A stretch of 64,000 nt of DNA from Alphaproteobacteria bacterium (GCA_017308475.1 JAFKEU010000006.1:186001-250000), one strand, 5' to 3'. Counted from the first letter of the stretch, positions 51,864 through 62,652 are shown. A program made the numbers and translations. Notes: generated by a model not told the origin, from the sequence alone.

Positions 51864-53165
51864 ATGCTGGAATCGCTCTCCACGGCGCGCGGAAGGATCG
51901 GTGCCCTGCTTGCCGGGATGGTCGGCGGCGGCGCAGCGGTGCTGTTGCTGGGCGCGCCGGTCTTCTGGGCCATCGTGGCGCTGGCGCTGGCCGCGCTGCT
52001 GGTGGGCGGCTTCGTCACCTTCCAGGAACCGATCAATCGCGTGCCCGAACAGCATCCCGACGATCCGCTGGACATCCTGCCGCCCCTGACGCGGCTGGTG
52101 CTGGACCGGCTGCCCACGCCGGCCATGCTGCTGGACGGGGCCGAGCGGGTTCTGTTCGTCAACCAGTCGATGCGCGAGGTGCTGGGCCCGGGCCTGGAAC
52201 GCAAGAAGCTCGGCCAAGTGCTGCGCCATCCCGACGTGCTGGCTGCGGTGGCCGACGCCATCGCGGCAGGTGCCACCGCCAACGTGCCTTTCACCCTGCC
52301 GGTTCCGGTGGAACGCCATTTCCAGGTCCATGTTGCGCGCATCTCGCTGTCGCCGCCAGTCACCGCGCTTCTGCTGCATGACGTCACCGTGGTGCGCCGC
52401 AGTGAGCAGATGCGCGCCGACTTTGTGGCCAATGCCAGCCACGAGCTGCGCACACCGCTGGCCGCGGTATCCGGCTTTATCGACACGCTGCGCGGTCATG
52501 CCCGCGACGATACGGCGGCGCGCGAACAGTTCCTGGACATCATGGCCAGCGAAACGGCGCGGATGCGCCGGCTGATCCACGACCTCCTCTCGCTGACGCG
52601 CATCGAGATGAACGAGCATGTCCGCCCCGAAGGTCGCATCGCGCTCGACGGGGTGGTGCGCCAGGCCGTGCAAGTGCTGATGCCGCTGGCGGCCGACGAT
52701 GGCGTCAGCGTGACGGTGCAAGCCCCTTCGCAGCTGCCCGATGTGCTGGGCGATCGCGACGAGCTTGTGCAGCTGTTCCAGAACCTGGTCCACAATGCCA
52801 TCAAGTATGGCCGCGAAGGGGGCCGGATCACCGTCACCTTGGGAACCCGCGATGGCCAGGTATTCGCCGCCGTGCGCGATGAAGGCGAAGGGATCGAGGC
52901 CAGTGCCATCCCCCGCCTGACCGAACGCTTCTACCGGGTGGACGTGAAGCGCTCGCGCGAACGGGGGGGCACCGGCCTGGGGCTGGCCATCGTCAAGCAC
53001 ATCATCAGCCGCCACCAGGGTCGGCTTTCCATCGAAAGCACCAAAGGCGTGGGCAGCGTCTTTACCGTCTATCTGCCGGAAGCGCCGGCCCAACTGCCGC
53101 CCGCCGAGGCGCCGGCGGGGGGCGCCGCCAGGGCCCCCGCCGCCCCTGTCACGGAAATGTTATAA
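51864..53165 (+). CDS. phoR: Phosphate regulon sensor kinase PhoR
   Basis: A 433-residue histidine kinase with two N-terminal membrane spans (residues about 12-52), a PAS-like segment (LPTPAMLLDGAERVLFVNQSM), the phospho-acceptor H193 in FVANASHELRTPLAAVSGF, an N box (LVHNAIKYG), DEGEGI and GGTGLGLAI. It senses phosphate status with PhoU and phosphorylates PhoB. The C-terminus is an Ala/Pro-rich tail of about 30 residues. PhoU follows after 75 bp. Confidence 0.88.
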   Translation: MLESLSTARGRIGALLAGMVGGGAAVLLLGAPVFWAIVALALAALLVGGFVTFQEPINRVPEQHPDDPLDILPPLTRLVLDRLPTPAMLLDGAERVLFVNQSMREVLGPGLERKKLGQVLRHPDVLAAVADAIAAGATANVPFTLPVPVERHFQVHVARISLSPPVTALLLHDVTVVRRSEQMRADFVANASHELRTPLAAVSGFIDTLRGHARDDTAAREQFLDIMASETARMRRLIHDLLSLTRIEMNEHVRPEGRIALDGVVRQAVQVLMPLAADDGVSVTVQAPSQLPDVLGDRDELVQLFQNLVHNAIKYGREGGRITVTLGTRDGQVFAAVRDEGEGIEASAIPRLTERFYRVDVKRSRERGGTGLGLAIVKHIISRHQGRLSIESTKGVGSVFTVYLPEAPAQLPPAEAPAGGAARAPAAPVTEML

Positions 53166-53240
53166 AATCGTCGCATAGGAGTGGCGCGAAACGCCTAGCA
53201 AAGCTTTGTCCCCCAGGCGGAAACCCAAGAGCGGTCATCC

Positions 53241-53951
53241 ATGAGCGATCACACAGTGAAGTCCTTCGACGAACAGCTCGAAGCCCTGTCCACCCTGGTC
53301 GCCCAGATGGGGGGCCTGGCAGAGGCCCAGTTTGCCGCCGCCATCGAAGCCATCGCCCGGCGCGACAGCGAGGCGGCCGAGCGCGCGGTGGGCGGCGACA
53401 TCCGCATCGACGAGATGCAGCAGGCGATCGAGGATCGTGCGCTGAAGCTGCTGGCCCTGCGCCAGCCGATGGCGGTCGATCTGCGTGAGACCCTGGCGGC
53501 GATCAAGACCGCGGCCGAACTGGAACGTATCGGCGACCTGGCCAAGAACATCGCCAAGCGGGCCCTGGTGCTGAACCGCGAGCCGCCGATCCGCCTGACA
53601 CAGAGCCTTGCGCGCATGGGCAAGGCCGCCCAGACTCAGCTCAAGCAGGTGCTGGATTCCTTTTCCAACCGCGACGCCGAAGAGGCCGAGGCGGTGTGGA
53701 ACCGCGATGGAGAGATCGACGAGATCTACAACAGCCTGTTCCGCGAACTGCTGACCTATATGATGGAAGATCCGCGCACCATCGGCCTGTGCACCCATCT
53801 TCTCTTCGTCGCCAAGAATATCGAACGCTGCGGCGATCACTGCACCAACATCGCAGAAGTCGTTTATCACATGGTCAAGGCCGGCCATCTCGCCAGCACC
53901 AGGCCCAAGGCCGACATCACCAGCGAAACCGCCTACGAGAGCCAAGCATGA
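53241..53951 (+). CDS. phoU: Phosphate signalling protein PhoU
   Basis: A 236-residue all-helical protein of two homologous three-helix bundles. Metal/phosphate-signature blocks are visible: DIRIDEMQQAIEDRALKLLALRQPMA in the first half and a matching DGEIDEIYNSLFRELLTYMMEDPRTI in the second, then FVAKNIERCGDHCTNIAE. PhoU keeps PhoR inhibited when phosphate is plentiful. It overlaps phoB by 4 bp. Usually a pst transporter lies between phoR and phoU; here it does not. Confidence 0.9.
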   Translation: MSDHTVKSFDEQLEALSTLVAQMGGLAEAQFAAAIEAIARRDSEAAERAVGGDIRIDEMQQAIEDRALKLLALRQPMAVDLRETLAAIKTAAELERIGDLAKNIAKRALVLNREPPIRLTQSLARMGKAAQTQLKQVLDSFSNRDAEEAEAVWNRDGEIDEIYNSLFRELLTYMMEDPRTIGLCTHLLFVAKNIERCGDHCTNIAEVVYHMVKAGHLASTRPKADITSETAYESQA

Positions 53952-54670
53952 GCAAGCCGACCGTCCTCGTTGCAGAGGATGAAAGCGCCCTGGTCACCCT
54001 TCTGCGCTACAATCTGGAACGAGAAGGCTATCGCGTGATCGAAGCGCGCGACGGCGAAGAGGCGCTGCTGGTCGCCGCCGAGGAAAAACCCGACCTGGTG
54101 TTGCTGGACTGGATGCTGCCACAGCTTTCCGGCATCGAAGTATGCCGCCGGCTGCGCGGCCGCCAGGAAACCCGCAACGTGCCCATCATCATGCTGACGG
54201 CGCGGGGCGAGGAATCGGACCGCATCCGCGGCCTGGATACCGGCGCCGATGATTACCTGACCAAGCCCTTTTCGATGACAGAGCTTCTGGCGCGCCTGCG
54301 CGCGGTGCTGCGGCGCATCCGCCCCAGCCTGGCGGAGGATGTGGTGCAGGTCGGCGATATCGAGATGGACCGTGCCGCCCACCGGGTGCGCCGCGCCGGG
54401 GTGGAAGTGCATCTGGGCCCCACCGAATACCGCCTGCTCGATCACCTGATCCAGCATCCGGGCCGGGTCTTCAGCCGCGAGCAGCTGCTGGATGCTGTGT
54501 GGGGCAGCGACGTCTATGTCGAGGCCCGCACGGTCGATGTGCATGTCGGGCGCTTGAGAAAGGCGCTCAACATCGAAGGCGTCGCCGATCCGATCCGCAC
54601 CGTGCGCTCCGCCGGCTATTCGCTGGACGAATCGATCGTCAGCGAGCCGCGCCGGGCCAATGCGTCCTGA
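53948..54670 (+). CDS. phoB: Phosphate regulon response regulator PhoB
   Basis: A 240-residue OmpR-family regulator. Receiver: VAEDESALVTLLRYNLE, D53-type acceptor in LVLLDWMLPQLSGIE, and LTKPFSMTEL (Lys). A C-terminal winged HTH follows: HLGPTEYRLLDHLIQHPGRVFSREQLLDAVWG, VEARTVDVHVGRLRKAL, and RTVRSAGYSL. The ATG overlaps the phoU stop (ATGA). PhoB binds Pho boxes at phosphate-starvation genes. Confidence 0.91.
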   Translation: MSKPTVLVAEDESALVTLLRYNLEREGYRVIEARDGEEALLVAAEEKPDLVLLDWMLPQLSGIEVCRRLRGRQETRNVPIIMLTARGEESDRIRGLDTGADDYLTKPFSMTELLARLRAVLRRIRPSLAEDVVQVGDIEMDRAAHRVRRAGVEVHLGPTEYRLLDHLIQHPGRVFSREQLLDAVWGSDVYVEARTVDVHVGRLRKALNIEGVADPIRTVRSAGYSLDESIVSEPRRANAS

Positions 54671-54673
54671 GCT

Positions 54674-54913
54674 TCAGGCGCAGTGCAGGGCGATGCAGAG
54701 CGAATTGGCGCTGCGTCCCTGAAGATCGTCCACTTTCTTCTGCAGCGCCGTCACCTGGGCGCGCAGGGTCTCGATCTCGGCCTTGAGCGAATCGGTGGCC
54801 ATCCTGGTCTGGCTGTTCCTGGGCTGCGCCATCTGCTGCCGGTGGGATTCGGTGGCGGTGGCTGGTGCCGCGGTCATGGCGACAAGGGCCAGGACGACAA
54901 GCGCGGTTCTTAT
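54674..54913 (-). CDS. Small secreted coiled-coil protein with a possible ATA start
   Basis: The frame encodes a signal peptide (RTALVVLALVAMTAAPATA) and a coiled coil (MATDSLKAEIETLRAQVTALQKKVDDL), ending in SANSLCIALHCA with two cysteines. No ATG, GTG or TTG opens the frame where the signal peptide begins. Directly before it lie GGGAG, six bases and ATA at 54911-54913. The 79-residue product is therefore either started at ATA, started at the internal ATG (VAMTAA), or lost. It is convergent with phoB, 3 bp apart. Confidence 0.45.
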   Translation of the reverse strand: MRTALVVLALVAMTAAPATATESHRQQMAQPRNSQTRMATDSLKAEIETLRAQVTALQKKVDDLQGRSANSLCIALHCA

Positions 54914-54993
54914 ATTGTGCTCCCTCAGTCTTTCATCGCCTAAGATAGCCGGCCAATGCCTGCGGCGGTAGGCGGTTCCCGGCGCTTTCACTC

Positions 54994-55470
<477 letters not shown>

Positions 55471-55623
55471 GCTGGCTCCTCGCGCGGATGGCGCGAGGAT
55501 AGCGCGGATCGGTAATCGGCACAGGACTGCAGGCAGGTCTCCGGCCCTTTCGCCCACGCGCGCGGCGTTCGCCACCTCTCGCAGGTCCACCGGACCTGCT
55601 CGTGCGCTACGCGCACCGGTCGC

Positions 55624-56094
55624 TCACCCAGCCATCCGTCCCTTGTCCTTGTGCGACCGTGTCTGCTGCGGCTGATACGCCTTGCGGGCATGGGCCTCGC
55701 AATAAGGCGATCCCGACTTGGGGTTGCGGCCACAGAAATGGAATTCGCTGGCGGAAGGGTCGCCGATCGGCCAGCGGCACATGCGGTCGCTGATCGTAAG
55801 CACGGTGGCGAAATGGCCGTCGTCCAGCAGCAGGGGGTCCTCCTCTACCACCGGCACGGCGGGCACATGGGCCCGCGCGCTGTGCGTCTTGGGCGCCATG
55901 GGCAGGCGCGGGCGCTCGGAGCGCGAGGGGCTGGCGCGGCCCGCCAGGCCAAGCCTGTGCACCTTGCCGATCACCGCATTGCGGGTGACCCCGCCCAGGG
56001 CCCGGGCGATCTGGCTGGCTGACAGGCCCTCGGTCCACAATGTCTTGAGCTGCTCGACCCGGTCCTCGGACCAGTTCACCTGTGTCATGGTCAT
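55624..56094 (-). CDS. gcrA: Cell-cycle regulator GcrA
   Basis: A 156-residue protein from MTMTQVNWSEDRVEQLKTLWTEGLSASQIARALGG, with GAAGGAG 3 bases before the ATG. The DNA-binding HTH lies in residues 5-50 and reads NAVIGKVHRLGLAGRASPS after it. The C-terminus has CRWPIGDPSASEFHFCGRNPKSGSPYCEAHARKAY, the sigma-70-interacting domain with conserved Cys. GcrA activates promoters at methylated GANTC sites. It is diagnostic of alphaproteobacteria and supports the lineage call. Confidence 0.92.
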   Translation of the reverse strand: MTMTQVNWSEDRVEQLKTLWTEGLSASQIARALGGVTRNAVIGKVHRLGLAGRASPSRSERPRLPMAPKTHSARAHVPAVPVVEEDPLLLDDGHFATVLTISDRMCRWPIGDPSASEFHFCGRNPKSGSPYCEAHARKAYQPQQTRSHKDKGRMAG

Positions 56095-56516
56095 CGCTCC
56101 TTCGGGAGGTAGGCGGCACCCGCACGCTCTCCAACACCCCCGGTCACTACATATCGTAGCGCCCCGTTTACCCCGCACAAGCGTTGCGGGGGCTCCCCAA
56201 CCCCTTGTCCACATGATTCCTGATTCTCATTGCCCCCTCCGGCTTCAGCTTTCGCTCGGCTCCCTGCGGTCGCCTTCGCCCGCTGAATCCACCTCCCCCT
56301 TCCGGCGCCTCGCGCCGAGGGGGAGGCGGGCCTGTGCGGCGGCAGACGTGTGCGGCGGCGGGTGTCGTGCTGTGGCGGGCTGGCGCGGCGGGCAGGCCCG
56401 CCCTGCAAGGTCAGGGGTAGCAAAAGCCACACGAAAGGCAGATAAACCGCTTTTTCCCGCGCAACCCTGCAATTTTATTTCAGCCGGAAAAGGCCACAAA
56501 AGAAAAGGAGACCGTC
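56095..56516. other. Intergenic region between divergent gcrA and argD
   Basis: About 420 bp. A 9-bp stem, CCTCCCCCT (56292-56300) with AGGGGGAGG (56318-56326), lies in the middle, and GC-rich low-complexity sequence surrounds it. AAAAGGAG before 56517 is the argD ribosome site. No gene is seen. Confidence 0.5.
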
Positions 56517-57731
56517 GTGTTCCCCCCTCTGCTTCCCACCTATAACCGGACGGATGTCGCATTCGTCCGTGGCGAAGGCTCATACCTTTTCGCCGAGGAT
56601 GGGAAGCGATACCTGGATTTCGGGGCGGGCATCGCGGTCAATGCGTTCGGCATCGCCAATCCGCGCCTGGTCAAGGCACTGACCGACCAGGCCGGCAAGC
56701 TGTGGCACACATCCAACCTCTATCGCGTGCCGGGCCAGGAAAGCCTGTCGAAGAAGCTGGTCGCCGCCACCTTCGCCGACACGGTGTTCTTCGTGAACTC
56801 CGGCACCGAGGCGATCGAGCTGGCGATCAAGATGGCCCGCCGCCACCATTTCGTGAACGGCCAGCCGGATCGCTTCCGCATCGTGACCTTCGAGGGCGCC
56901 TTCCACGGCCGCACCTATGCGGCGATCAATGCCGGCGGCAACGAAAAGTATCTGGAGGGCTTTGGCCCGCGCATGGAAGGCTTCGACCAGGTCACCCTGA
57001 CCGGCGACGTGGCCAAAGACCTTGCCGCCGTGAAGGCGCTCACCGGCCCGGCGACCGCCGCGATCCTGATCGAACCCTTGCAGGGCGAAAGCGGCGTGCG
57101 GGTGATCGCGCCAGAATTCCTGCGCGCCGTCCGCAAATTGTGCGACCAGACCGGCACGCTTCTGGTGCTGGACGAGATACAGACCGGCGTGGGCCGCACC
57201 GGCAGGCTGTTTGCCCATGAATGGATCGGCATCACCCCCGATATCATGACGGTGGCCAAGGCCATCGGCGGCGGCTTTCCGCTGGGTGCTGTGCTGGCCA
57301 CCGCCGATGCGGCGAACGGCATGACGGTGGGCACCCACGGCACGACCTATGGCGGCAATCCGCTGGCCATGGCGGTGGGCAACGAGGCCCTCGACATGGT
57401 GCTGGAGCCGGGCTTCCTGGACCATGTGAACAGGATCGCAGGCTTCATGGCGCAGCAGCTTGGCGCGCTGGTCGCCGGCCATCCCGCCATCTTCTCCGGC
57501 CTGCGCGGGCAGGGACTGATGCTGGGCCTGACCATGAAGGTGCCCAACACCGACTTCATCAATGCCGCGCGCGAAGCGGGCGTGATCGTGCTGCCGGCGG
57601 GCGACAATGTGGTGCGCCTTCTGCCCGCCCTGACCATCAGCGAAGACGAAGTGCGCGAAGGCATGGCGGCGATGGACCGCGCCGCCGCCGCGCTGGAATC
57701 GAAAGTTGCATCGAAGGCCGCTGCCCAATGA
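56517..57731 (+). CDS. argD: Acetylornithine aminotransferase ArgD
   Basis: A 404-residue class III PLP aminotransferase starting at GTG after AAAAGGAG. Recognised: [45 protein letters not shown] (D219), and the PLP lysine K248 in [15 protein letters not shown], then [12 protein letters not shown]. It transfers the amino group of glutamate to N-acetylglutamate semialdehyde in arginine synthesis and may also act in lysine synthesis. It overlaps argF by 4 bp. Confidence 0.91.
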   Translation: MFPPLLPTYNRTDVAFVRGEGSYLFAEDGKRYLDFGAGIAVNAFGIANPRLVKALTDQAGKLWHTSNLYRVPGQESLSKKLVAATFADTVFFVNSGTEAIELAIKMARRHHFVNGQPDRFRIVTFEGAFHGRTYAAINAGGNEKYLEGFGPRMEGFDQVTLTGDVAKDLAAVKALTGPATAAILIEPLQGESGVRVIAPEFLRAVRKLCDQTGTLLVLDEIQTGVGRTGRLFAHEWIGITPDIMTVAKAIGGGFPLGAVLATADAANGMTVGTHGTTYGGNPLAMAVGNEALDMVLEPGFLDHVNRIAGFMAQQLGALVAGHPAIFSGLRGQGLMLGLTMKVPNTDFINAAREAGVIVLPAGDNVVRLLPALTISEDEVREGMAAMDRAAAALESKVASKAAAQ

Positions 57732-58663
57732 ACGCCCCTGTGAATATGCCCAGGCATTTCCTGGACCTGTCCGATCATTCCGGCGAGACGCTGAAGGCGA
57801 TGATCGCCGACGCCAAGGCGCGCAAGCTGGCGCGCCTGGGCCTGCCGCGCGGCGTGCCCGACACCGATGCGCCCCTGACCGGTCGGGTGCTGGCGATGAT
57901 CTTCGACAAGCAGTCCACCCGCACCCGCATCAGCTTCGATGTGGCGGCGCGCCAGCTGGGTGGCACCACCCTGATGCTGACCGGCAGCGAGATGCAGCTG
58001 GCGCGCGAGGAGACCATCGCCGATACCGCGCGGGTGATCTCCCGCTATGTCGATGCGGTGATGATCCGCCTGCTGGACCATGAGATGGTCGAGGAACTGG
58101 CCGCCAACGCCACCATTCCCGTCATCAACGGCCTGACCAAATGGTCCCATCCCTGCCAGGTGATGGCGGATGTGATGACCTATGAAGAGCACAAAGGCGA
58201 CATCGGGGGCGCCCGCGTAGCGTGGAGCGGCGACGGCAACAATGTGCTGACCTCCTGGGTTCATGCCGCCGTGCGTTTCGGCTTCCACCTGAACGTGGCC
58301 AGCCCAAGGGAGCTCACCGTCGATCAGGAAACCCGCGACTGGGCAGCCGATTCCGGCCTGGTGCACTTCACCACCGACGCGCGCGCGGCGGTGGAGGGCG
58401 CGGACTGCGTGGTGTCGGATGCCTGGGTGTCGATGGGCGACGACAATGCCACCAAGCGCCACAATCTGCTCAAACCCTATCAGGTCAATGAAGCGCTGAT
58501 GAAACTGGCGAAAAAGGATGCCATCTTCATGCACTGCCTGCCTGCGCACCGGGGCGAGGAAGTGACCGACGAAGTGATCGACGGGCCGCAGTCGGTGGTG
58601 TTCGACGAGGCGGAAAACCGCCTCCATGCCCAGAAGGCGATCCTGGCGTGGTCGCTGTCCTGA
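57728..58663 (+). CDS. argF: Ornithine carbamoyltransferase ArgF
   Basis: A 311-residue enzyme. Carbamoyl-phosphate motif STRTR is at residues 63-67 ([16 protein letters not shown]), HPCQ in [12 protein letters not shown], and the ornithine-binding HCLPAHRG near residue 267. Converts ornithine and carbamoyl phosphate to citrulline. Translationally coupled to argD, with hslO 57 bp downstream. A very similar family member, acetylornithine carbamoyltransferase, is unlikely in this context. Confidence 0.92.
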   Translation: MNAPVNMPRHFLDLSDHSGETLKAMIADAKARKLARLGLPRGVPDTDAPLTGRVLAMIFDKQSTRTRISFDVAARQLGGTTLMLTGSEMQLAREETIADTARVISRYVDAVMIRLLDHEMVEELAANATIPVINGLTKWSHPCQVMADVMTYEEHKGDIGGARVAWSGDGNNVLTSWVHAAVRFGFHLNVASPRELTVDQETRDWAADSGLVHFTTDARAAVEGADCVVSDAWVSMGDDNATKRHNLLKPYQVNEALMKLAKKDAIFMHCLPAHRGEEVTDEVIDGPQSVVFDEAENRLHAQKAILAWSLS

Positions 58664-58719
58664 GCCGGCGAAAGCCCGCCAAGTTGAAAAAGCCGGCCTG
58701 ATCGCCATATTGGCGGACG

Positions 58720-59652
58720 ATGCCCGACAAGATCGACCACAACTCGCCCTATGGCGACTTCGTCCTGCCGTTCGACCTGCCCAAATTGGGCGTGCGCGGG
58801 CGGCTGGTGCGGCTGGACACGGCCTCGGGCCGGGCGCTTTCCGCCCACGCCCTGCCTGAAGCCGCCGCCCGCGTGACGGGCGAGATGGTGGCGCTGGGCG
58901 CGATCCTGGGCTCGGCGCTGAAGCTGGACGGGCGGCTGACCATCCAGACCAAGGGTGACGGGCCGCTGGACCTGATCACCACCGACTATTACGGGGTGGA
59001 GGCCGACAAGGCGCGCGGCGTGCGCGGCTTCGCCCGGCTGGACGCCGCGCGTTTCGCGGAACTGCAAAACATCACCTTCGCCGATCTGGCGGGAAAGGGT
59101 GCGCTGGCCATCACCATCGAGCCCAAGCGCGGCGGCAAGACCTATCAGGGTATTGTCGAACTGGCGGAGGAGGGGATCGCCGCCTCGGCTGAGACCTATT
59201 TCAGCCAGTCCGAACAGCTTCCGACCGCCATCCGCCTTGCTGCCGCGCCGCTGTATCTTCCGGGCGATCCGGCGCCGCACTGGCGCGCCGGCGGCATGAT
59301 GCTGCAGATGACGCCGGGCGAGGCGACGCGGGAGTCCGAGGACGGCGAACTCTCCGACGACTGGGAGCGGCTGTCGCTGATCCTGGGAACGGTGGAAGAC
59401 CTGGAGCTGGTCGATACCATGCTGGCGCCCGAAACCCTTTTGTGGCGGCTGTTCCACGAGGACGAAGTGCGGGTGCATCCGCCGGAGCCGGTAGCCTTCC
59501 GCTGCGACTGCGACACCGATCGCATCGCCGGGGTGCTGAAAAGCTATTCGGAAAAAGACCGCGCGGGCCTTGCTGATCCCGACGGCATCATCCGGGCGAA
59601 GTGCGAATTCTGCGGCACAGTCCATGAGATCGGGCGCGAGGCGCTCTCCTGA
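58720..59652 (+). CDS. hslO: Redox-regulated chaperone Hsp33
   Basis: A 310-residue protein. The C-terminal zinc/redox switch reads CDCDTDRIAGVL then AKCEFCG, giving the CxC...CxxC cluster near residues 262-300. The N-terminal domain has the Hsp33 fold, with ETYFSQSEQLPTAIRLA. On oxidation zinc is lost and the protein binds unfolding clients. It follows argF closely in the same direction and could share the transcript. Confidence 0.9.
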   Translation: MPDKIDHNSPYGDFVLPFDLPKLGVRGRLVRLDTASGRALSAHALPEAAARVTGEMVALGAILGSALKLDGRLTIQTKGDGPLDLITTDYYGVEADKARGVRGFARLDAARFAELQNITFADLAGKGALAITIEPKRGGKTYQGIVELAEEGIAASAETYFSQSEQLPTAIRLAAAPLYLPGDPAPHWRAGGMMLQMTPGEATRESEDGELSDDWERLSLILGTVEDLELVDTMLAPETLLWRLFHEDEVRVHPPEPVAFRCDCDTDRIAGVLKSYSEKDRAGLADPDGIIRAKCEFCGTVHEIGREALS

Positions 59653-59768
59653 ATCCCCATACTGTCATGGTCCGGCCTCACCCTGGGCCTGTCGAAGGGG
59701 CCGGGCCATCCAGGGTTACAAGCGATGACGTCTGTTGCCCTGGATGAAGTGGGCCATCGCAAATGGAG

Positions 59769-60929
59769 TCAGGTCGACGCCTTCGCGATCACCTTGCGCA
59801 GGAAGGCTTCGCAGGCTTCCAGCTCGCTCAGCGCGCAGAACTCGTCAGGCCGGTGCGCCTGTTCGATCGAGCCGGGGCCGCAGATCACCGCCGGAATGCC
59901 GTAGTTCTGGAAATGGCCCGCCTCGGTGCCATAGGCGACGGCCTCGGCCTGGTTGGCGCCGGTCAGTTCGCGCGCCAGGACGATGGCGGGCGATGCCTCG
60001 TCCATCACCAGCCCCGGATAATGCGCATGCAGCGTGGTGTCGAACCGCGCCTCGCCCGCGCGGGCGCGGTATTTGGGCAGCACCTCGGCCTCCACGCGCG
60101 CCTTCACCCGCTCCACGATGCGTGACGGATCGCGGTCGGGCAGGAAGCGGTATTCCCAGGTGACTTCGGCTTCCTTCGCCAGGATGTTCACCGCGGTGCC
60201 GCCATGCACCACGGTCGCCTGCAAGGTCGTCCAGGGCGGATCGAAGCGCGGGTCGCGGTCGGCGCGCAGTTCTCCCTGCACGCTTTCCAGCAGGGCCATG
60301 AACTCGCCCGCCATCATCACCGCATTGGCGCCCTTGTCGGGTTGGCTGGAATGGCCTTCCTTGCCGCAACAACGGGTGACCAGCTTGGCGCCGCCCTTGT
60401 GCGCACCCACCAGCTTCATCAGCGTGGGCTCGCCGATGATGGCCAGCGCGGGCTTGATGTCATTGGCCTTCAGGTCTTCCAGCAGGCCGCCCACGCCGGC
60501 GCAGCCGACTTCCTCGTCATACGACAGGGCGAAATGGATCGGCCGTTTCAGCTTCGCCTTTGCAATCGCCGGTGCCAGGGAAAGCGCCACACCGACAAAA
60601 CCCTTCATGTCGCAGGCGCCGCGGCCATAGAGCAGCCCGTCGCGCACTTCGGGCTTGAACGGATCGGAAGACCAGTCCTGTCCGTCCACCGGCACCACAT
60701 CGGTATGGCCGCTCAGCACATAGCCGCCATCCATTTCACCATTTTCCTTGGCGGGGCCAATCGTCGCAAACAGGTTGGCCTTGTTGGCGGTGGCGTCATA
60801 CGACCGCCGGCAGCGCGCACCCGCCTGCTCCAGCAGCCCCTGCGCGAAGTCGATCAGCGCCAGGTTGGAATCGCGGCTGGCGGTGTCGAAGGCGATCAAC
60901 GCCTTCACCAGGGCGAGGGCATCGGTCAT
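59769..60929 (-). CDS. argE: Acetylornithine deacetylase ArgE
   Basis: A 386-residue M20-family hydrolase from [18 protein letters not shown]. Metal ligands lie in [23 protein letters not shown] and [10 protein letters not shown]; the C-terminal [20 protein letters not shown] gives the last His. Removes acetate from N-acetylornithine. It overlaps folE by 4 bp, so the two are cotranscribed with folE first. DapE is the closest alternative. Confidence 0.86.
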   Translation of the reverse strand: MTDALALVKALIAFDTASRDSNLALIDFAQGLLEQAGARCRRSYDATANKANLFATIGPAKENGEMDGGYVLSGHTDVVPVDGQDWSSDPFKPEVRDGLLYGRGACDMKGFVGVALSLAPAIAKAKLKRPIHFALSYDEEVGCAGVGGLLEDLKANDIKPALAIIGEPTLMKLVGAHKGGAKLVTRCCGKEGHSSQPDKGANAVMMAGEFMALLESVQGELRADRDPRFDPPWTTLQATVVHGGTAVNILAKEAEVTWEYRFLPDRDPSRIVERVKARVEAEVLPKYRARAGEARFDTTLHAHYPGLVMDEASPAIVLARELTGANQAEAVAYGTEAGHFQNYGIPAVICGPGSIEQAHRPDEFCALSELEACEAFLRKVIAKAST

Positions 60930-61516
60930 CGGTCTTCGCGCGATGCCGGATTGCCGATGATGTTCAGGAATTCGCGCCGCGTGTCGGAATTGTCGCGGAA
61001 CGCCCCCAGCATGGTCGACGTCACCATGGTCACGCCGGGCTTGTGCACCCCGCGCGTGGTCATGCACTGGTGTGCCGCCTCGATCACAACCGCCACGCCA
61101 TGGGGCTCCAGCACCCTTTGAATTGTGTTGGCGATCTGCGCGTTCATCTTCTCCTGCACCTGCAGGCGCCGCGCATAGGCTTCCACCACGCGTGCCAGCT
61201 TGGAGATGCCCACCACGCGGTGGGTCGGCAGGTATCCGACATGTACGCGGCCGATGATCGGCGCCAGATGATGCTCGCAATGGCTTTCGAAGCGGATGTC
61301 CCTGAGGATCACCATGTCGTCATAGCCTTCGATTTCCTCGAAGGTGCGGGTCAGGTAATCCTCGGGGTCCTGGCCATAGCCGGAAAACCAGTCTTCGAAG
61401 GCGCGCGCTACCCGGGCGGGTGTATCACGCAGTCCCTCGCGCTCGGGATTGTCGCCGGCCCAGCGCAACAGGGTATGGACGGCCCTTTCGGCCTCTTCAC
61501 GCGTCGGTCTTGTCAT
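60926..61516 (-). CDS. folE: GTP cyclohydrolase I FolE
   Basis: A 196-residue protein. Zinc ligands C80 and H83 ([10 protein letters not shown]) and C151 (HQCMTTRGV) are in place, matching the family's Cys-His-Cys set. It opens GTP to dihydroneopterin triphosphate in folate synthesis. It overlaps argE by 4 bp downstream. Length is normal. Confidence 0.93.
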   Translation of the reverse strand: MTRPTREEAERAVHTLLRWAGDNPEREGLRDTPARVARAFEDWFSGYGQDPEDYLTRTFEEIEGYDDMVILRDIRFESHCEHHLAPIIGRVHVGYLPTHRVVGISKLARVVEAYARRLQVQEKMNAQIANTIQRVLEPHGVAVVIEAAHQCMTTRGVHKPGVTMVTSTMLGAFRDNSDTRREFLNIIGNPASREDR

Positions 61517-61581
61517 GGGAAAAGTTTCACCCGGCCGGCTGACGGTTGCAACCTTGCCCGCGGCAGGGACTTAAGGCGAGC

Positions 61582-61974
61582 CTAATGTATCCGCCGATGC
61601 TCGTAAGGGCTTTCCAGCAGGAAGACGGGAATTTCCGCCTCAAAGCTCTCGCCCGAGGCGCTCATCATCTGATAGCGGCCCTGCATGGTGCCTGACGCCG
61701 TCTCAAGCGGGCAGCCGCTGGTGTACTGGAATTTCTCGCCCGGGGCGATCACCGGCTGGGCGCCCACCACGCCGGGCCCGCGCACTTCCTGCACGCGGCC
61801 CGTCGCGTCCATGATGTTCCAGTAGCGCGACAGAAGCTGCACCGGCTCGGCGCCCCGGTTCTCGATGGTCACGGTATAGGCCCACACATAGCGGTCGTCA
61901 TCCGGATCGGACTGGTCGTCCAGATAGGCCGGCTTCACCGCCACGCGGATGCGCTTGGTCTCTCGCTCGTACAT
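61582..61974 (-). CDS. apaG: ApaG (Co2+/Mg2+ efflux-associated) protein
   Basis: A 130-residue beta-sandwich protein from MYERETKRIRVAVKPAYLDDQ. Family pattern YVWAYTVTIENRGAEPVQLLSRYWNIMDATGR, then GPGVVGAQPVIAPGEKFQYTSGCPLETASGTMQG. It is usually annotated as a divalent-cation-linked protein; the molecular role is unsettled. It lies 66 bp upstream of folE on the same strand. Confidence 0.89.
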   Translation of the reverse strand: MYERETKRIRVAVKPAYLDDQSDPDDDRYVWAYTVTIENRGAEPVQLLSRYWNIMDATGRVQEVRGPGVVGAQPVIAPGEKFQYTSGCPLETASGTMQGRYQMMSASGESFEAEIPVFLLESPYEHRRIH

Positions 61975-62046
61975 GGCCCAATTATCGGGCGGGAGCCGAG
62001 GGGCGCGCAAGCGGCGTTTTGGTCGCGGGGAATGGTAACGAAAATG

Positions 62047-62490
62047 TCAGGGAACCGGTTCAACCCGCACATCCGTCTTCACGGAATTGGCGATGAAACA
62101 GGTTTCATGCGCCTTGTGATGCACATGGGCCAGGGTTTCGGCGTCCGGTGCGACGGCGAAACGAACCTCGGGGCGCAGGATGACCCGTGTCACCCAGTAT
62201 TTGCCGCCGTCATTTTCCAGAAAGCCCACCGCATCGTCCCGGTAACTTTCGACCGTCAGCCGCTTCTTCGCGCAAATCGCCAGGAAACTCAGCATGTGAC
62301 AGGACGACAGCGATGCCACCAGCAGGTCTTCGGGGTCGGCATGGGCGGGATCGCCGCGATAGGGCGCTGCCGCCGATACCGTGAGCATCACGCCGTCCTT
62401 GAAGCGGATCTGGTGGTTGCGCGAATAGGATTCATAGGTGAAGGGGGCCTCGCCTCCCGTCCAGTCCAGATGGATGCGGTGCTCGCCCAT
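62047..62490 (-). CDS. OsmC-family peroxidase-like protein
   Basis: A 147-residue protein with catalytic cysteines C64 (LVASLSSCHMLSFLA) and C131 (HETCFIANSVKTDVRV). OsmC/Ohr proteins reduce organic hydroperoxides; the OsmC-like branch is used here because the Ohr-specific loop is not evident. Downstream is apaG, about 70 bp away. Confidence 0.84.
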   Translation of the reverse strand: MGEHRIHLDWTGGEAPFTYESYSRNHQIRFKDGVMLTVSAAAPYRGDPAHADPEDLLVASLSSCHMLSFLAICAKKRLTVESYRDDAVGFLENDGGKYWVTRVILRPEVRFAVAPDAETLAHVHHKAHETCFIANSVKTDVRVEPVP

Positions 62491-62652
62491 GCCAGTGTCC
62501 CGATTCCGAAATTCGTCCAGTCTTTATATCCGGCTCCGAACGAATTTTGGAATCGAAGGACACTGGCGGCCTGTTGAATCCAGTGCCGTTATGGTTTCGA
62601 GCCTTCGCTGGATGCTTGATATGGGGCGCGGGCGAAGGTCGGAACCACGGCA

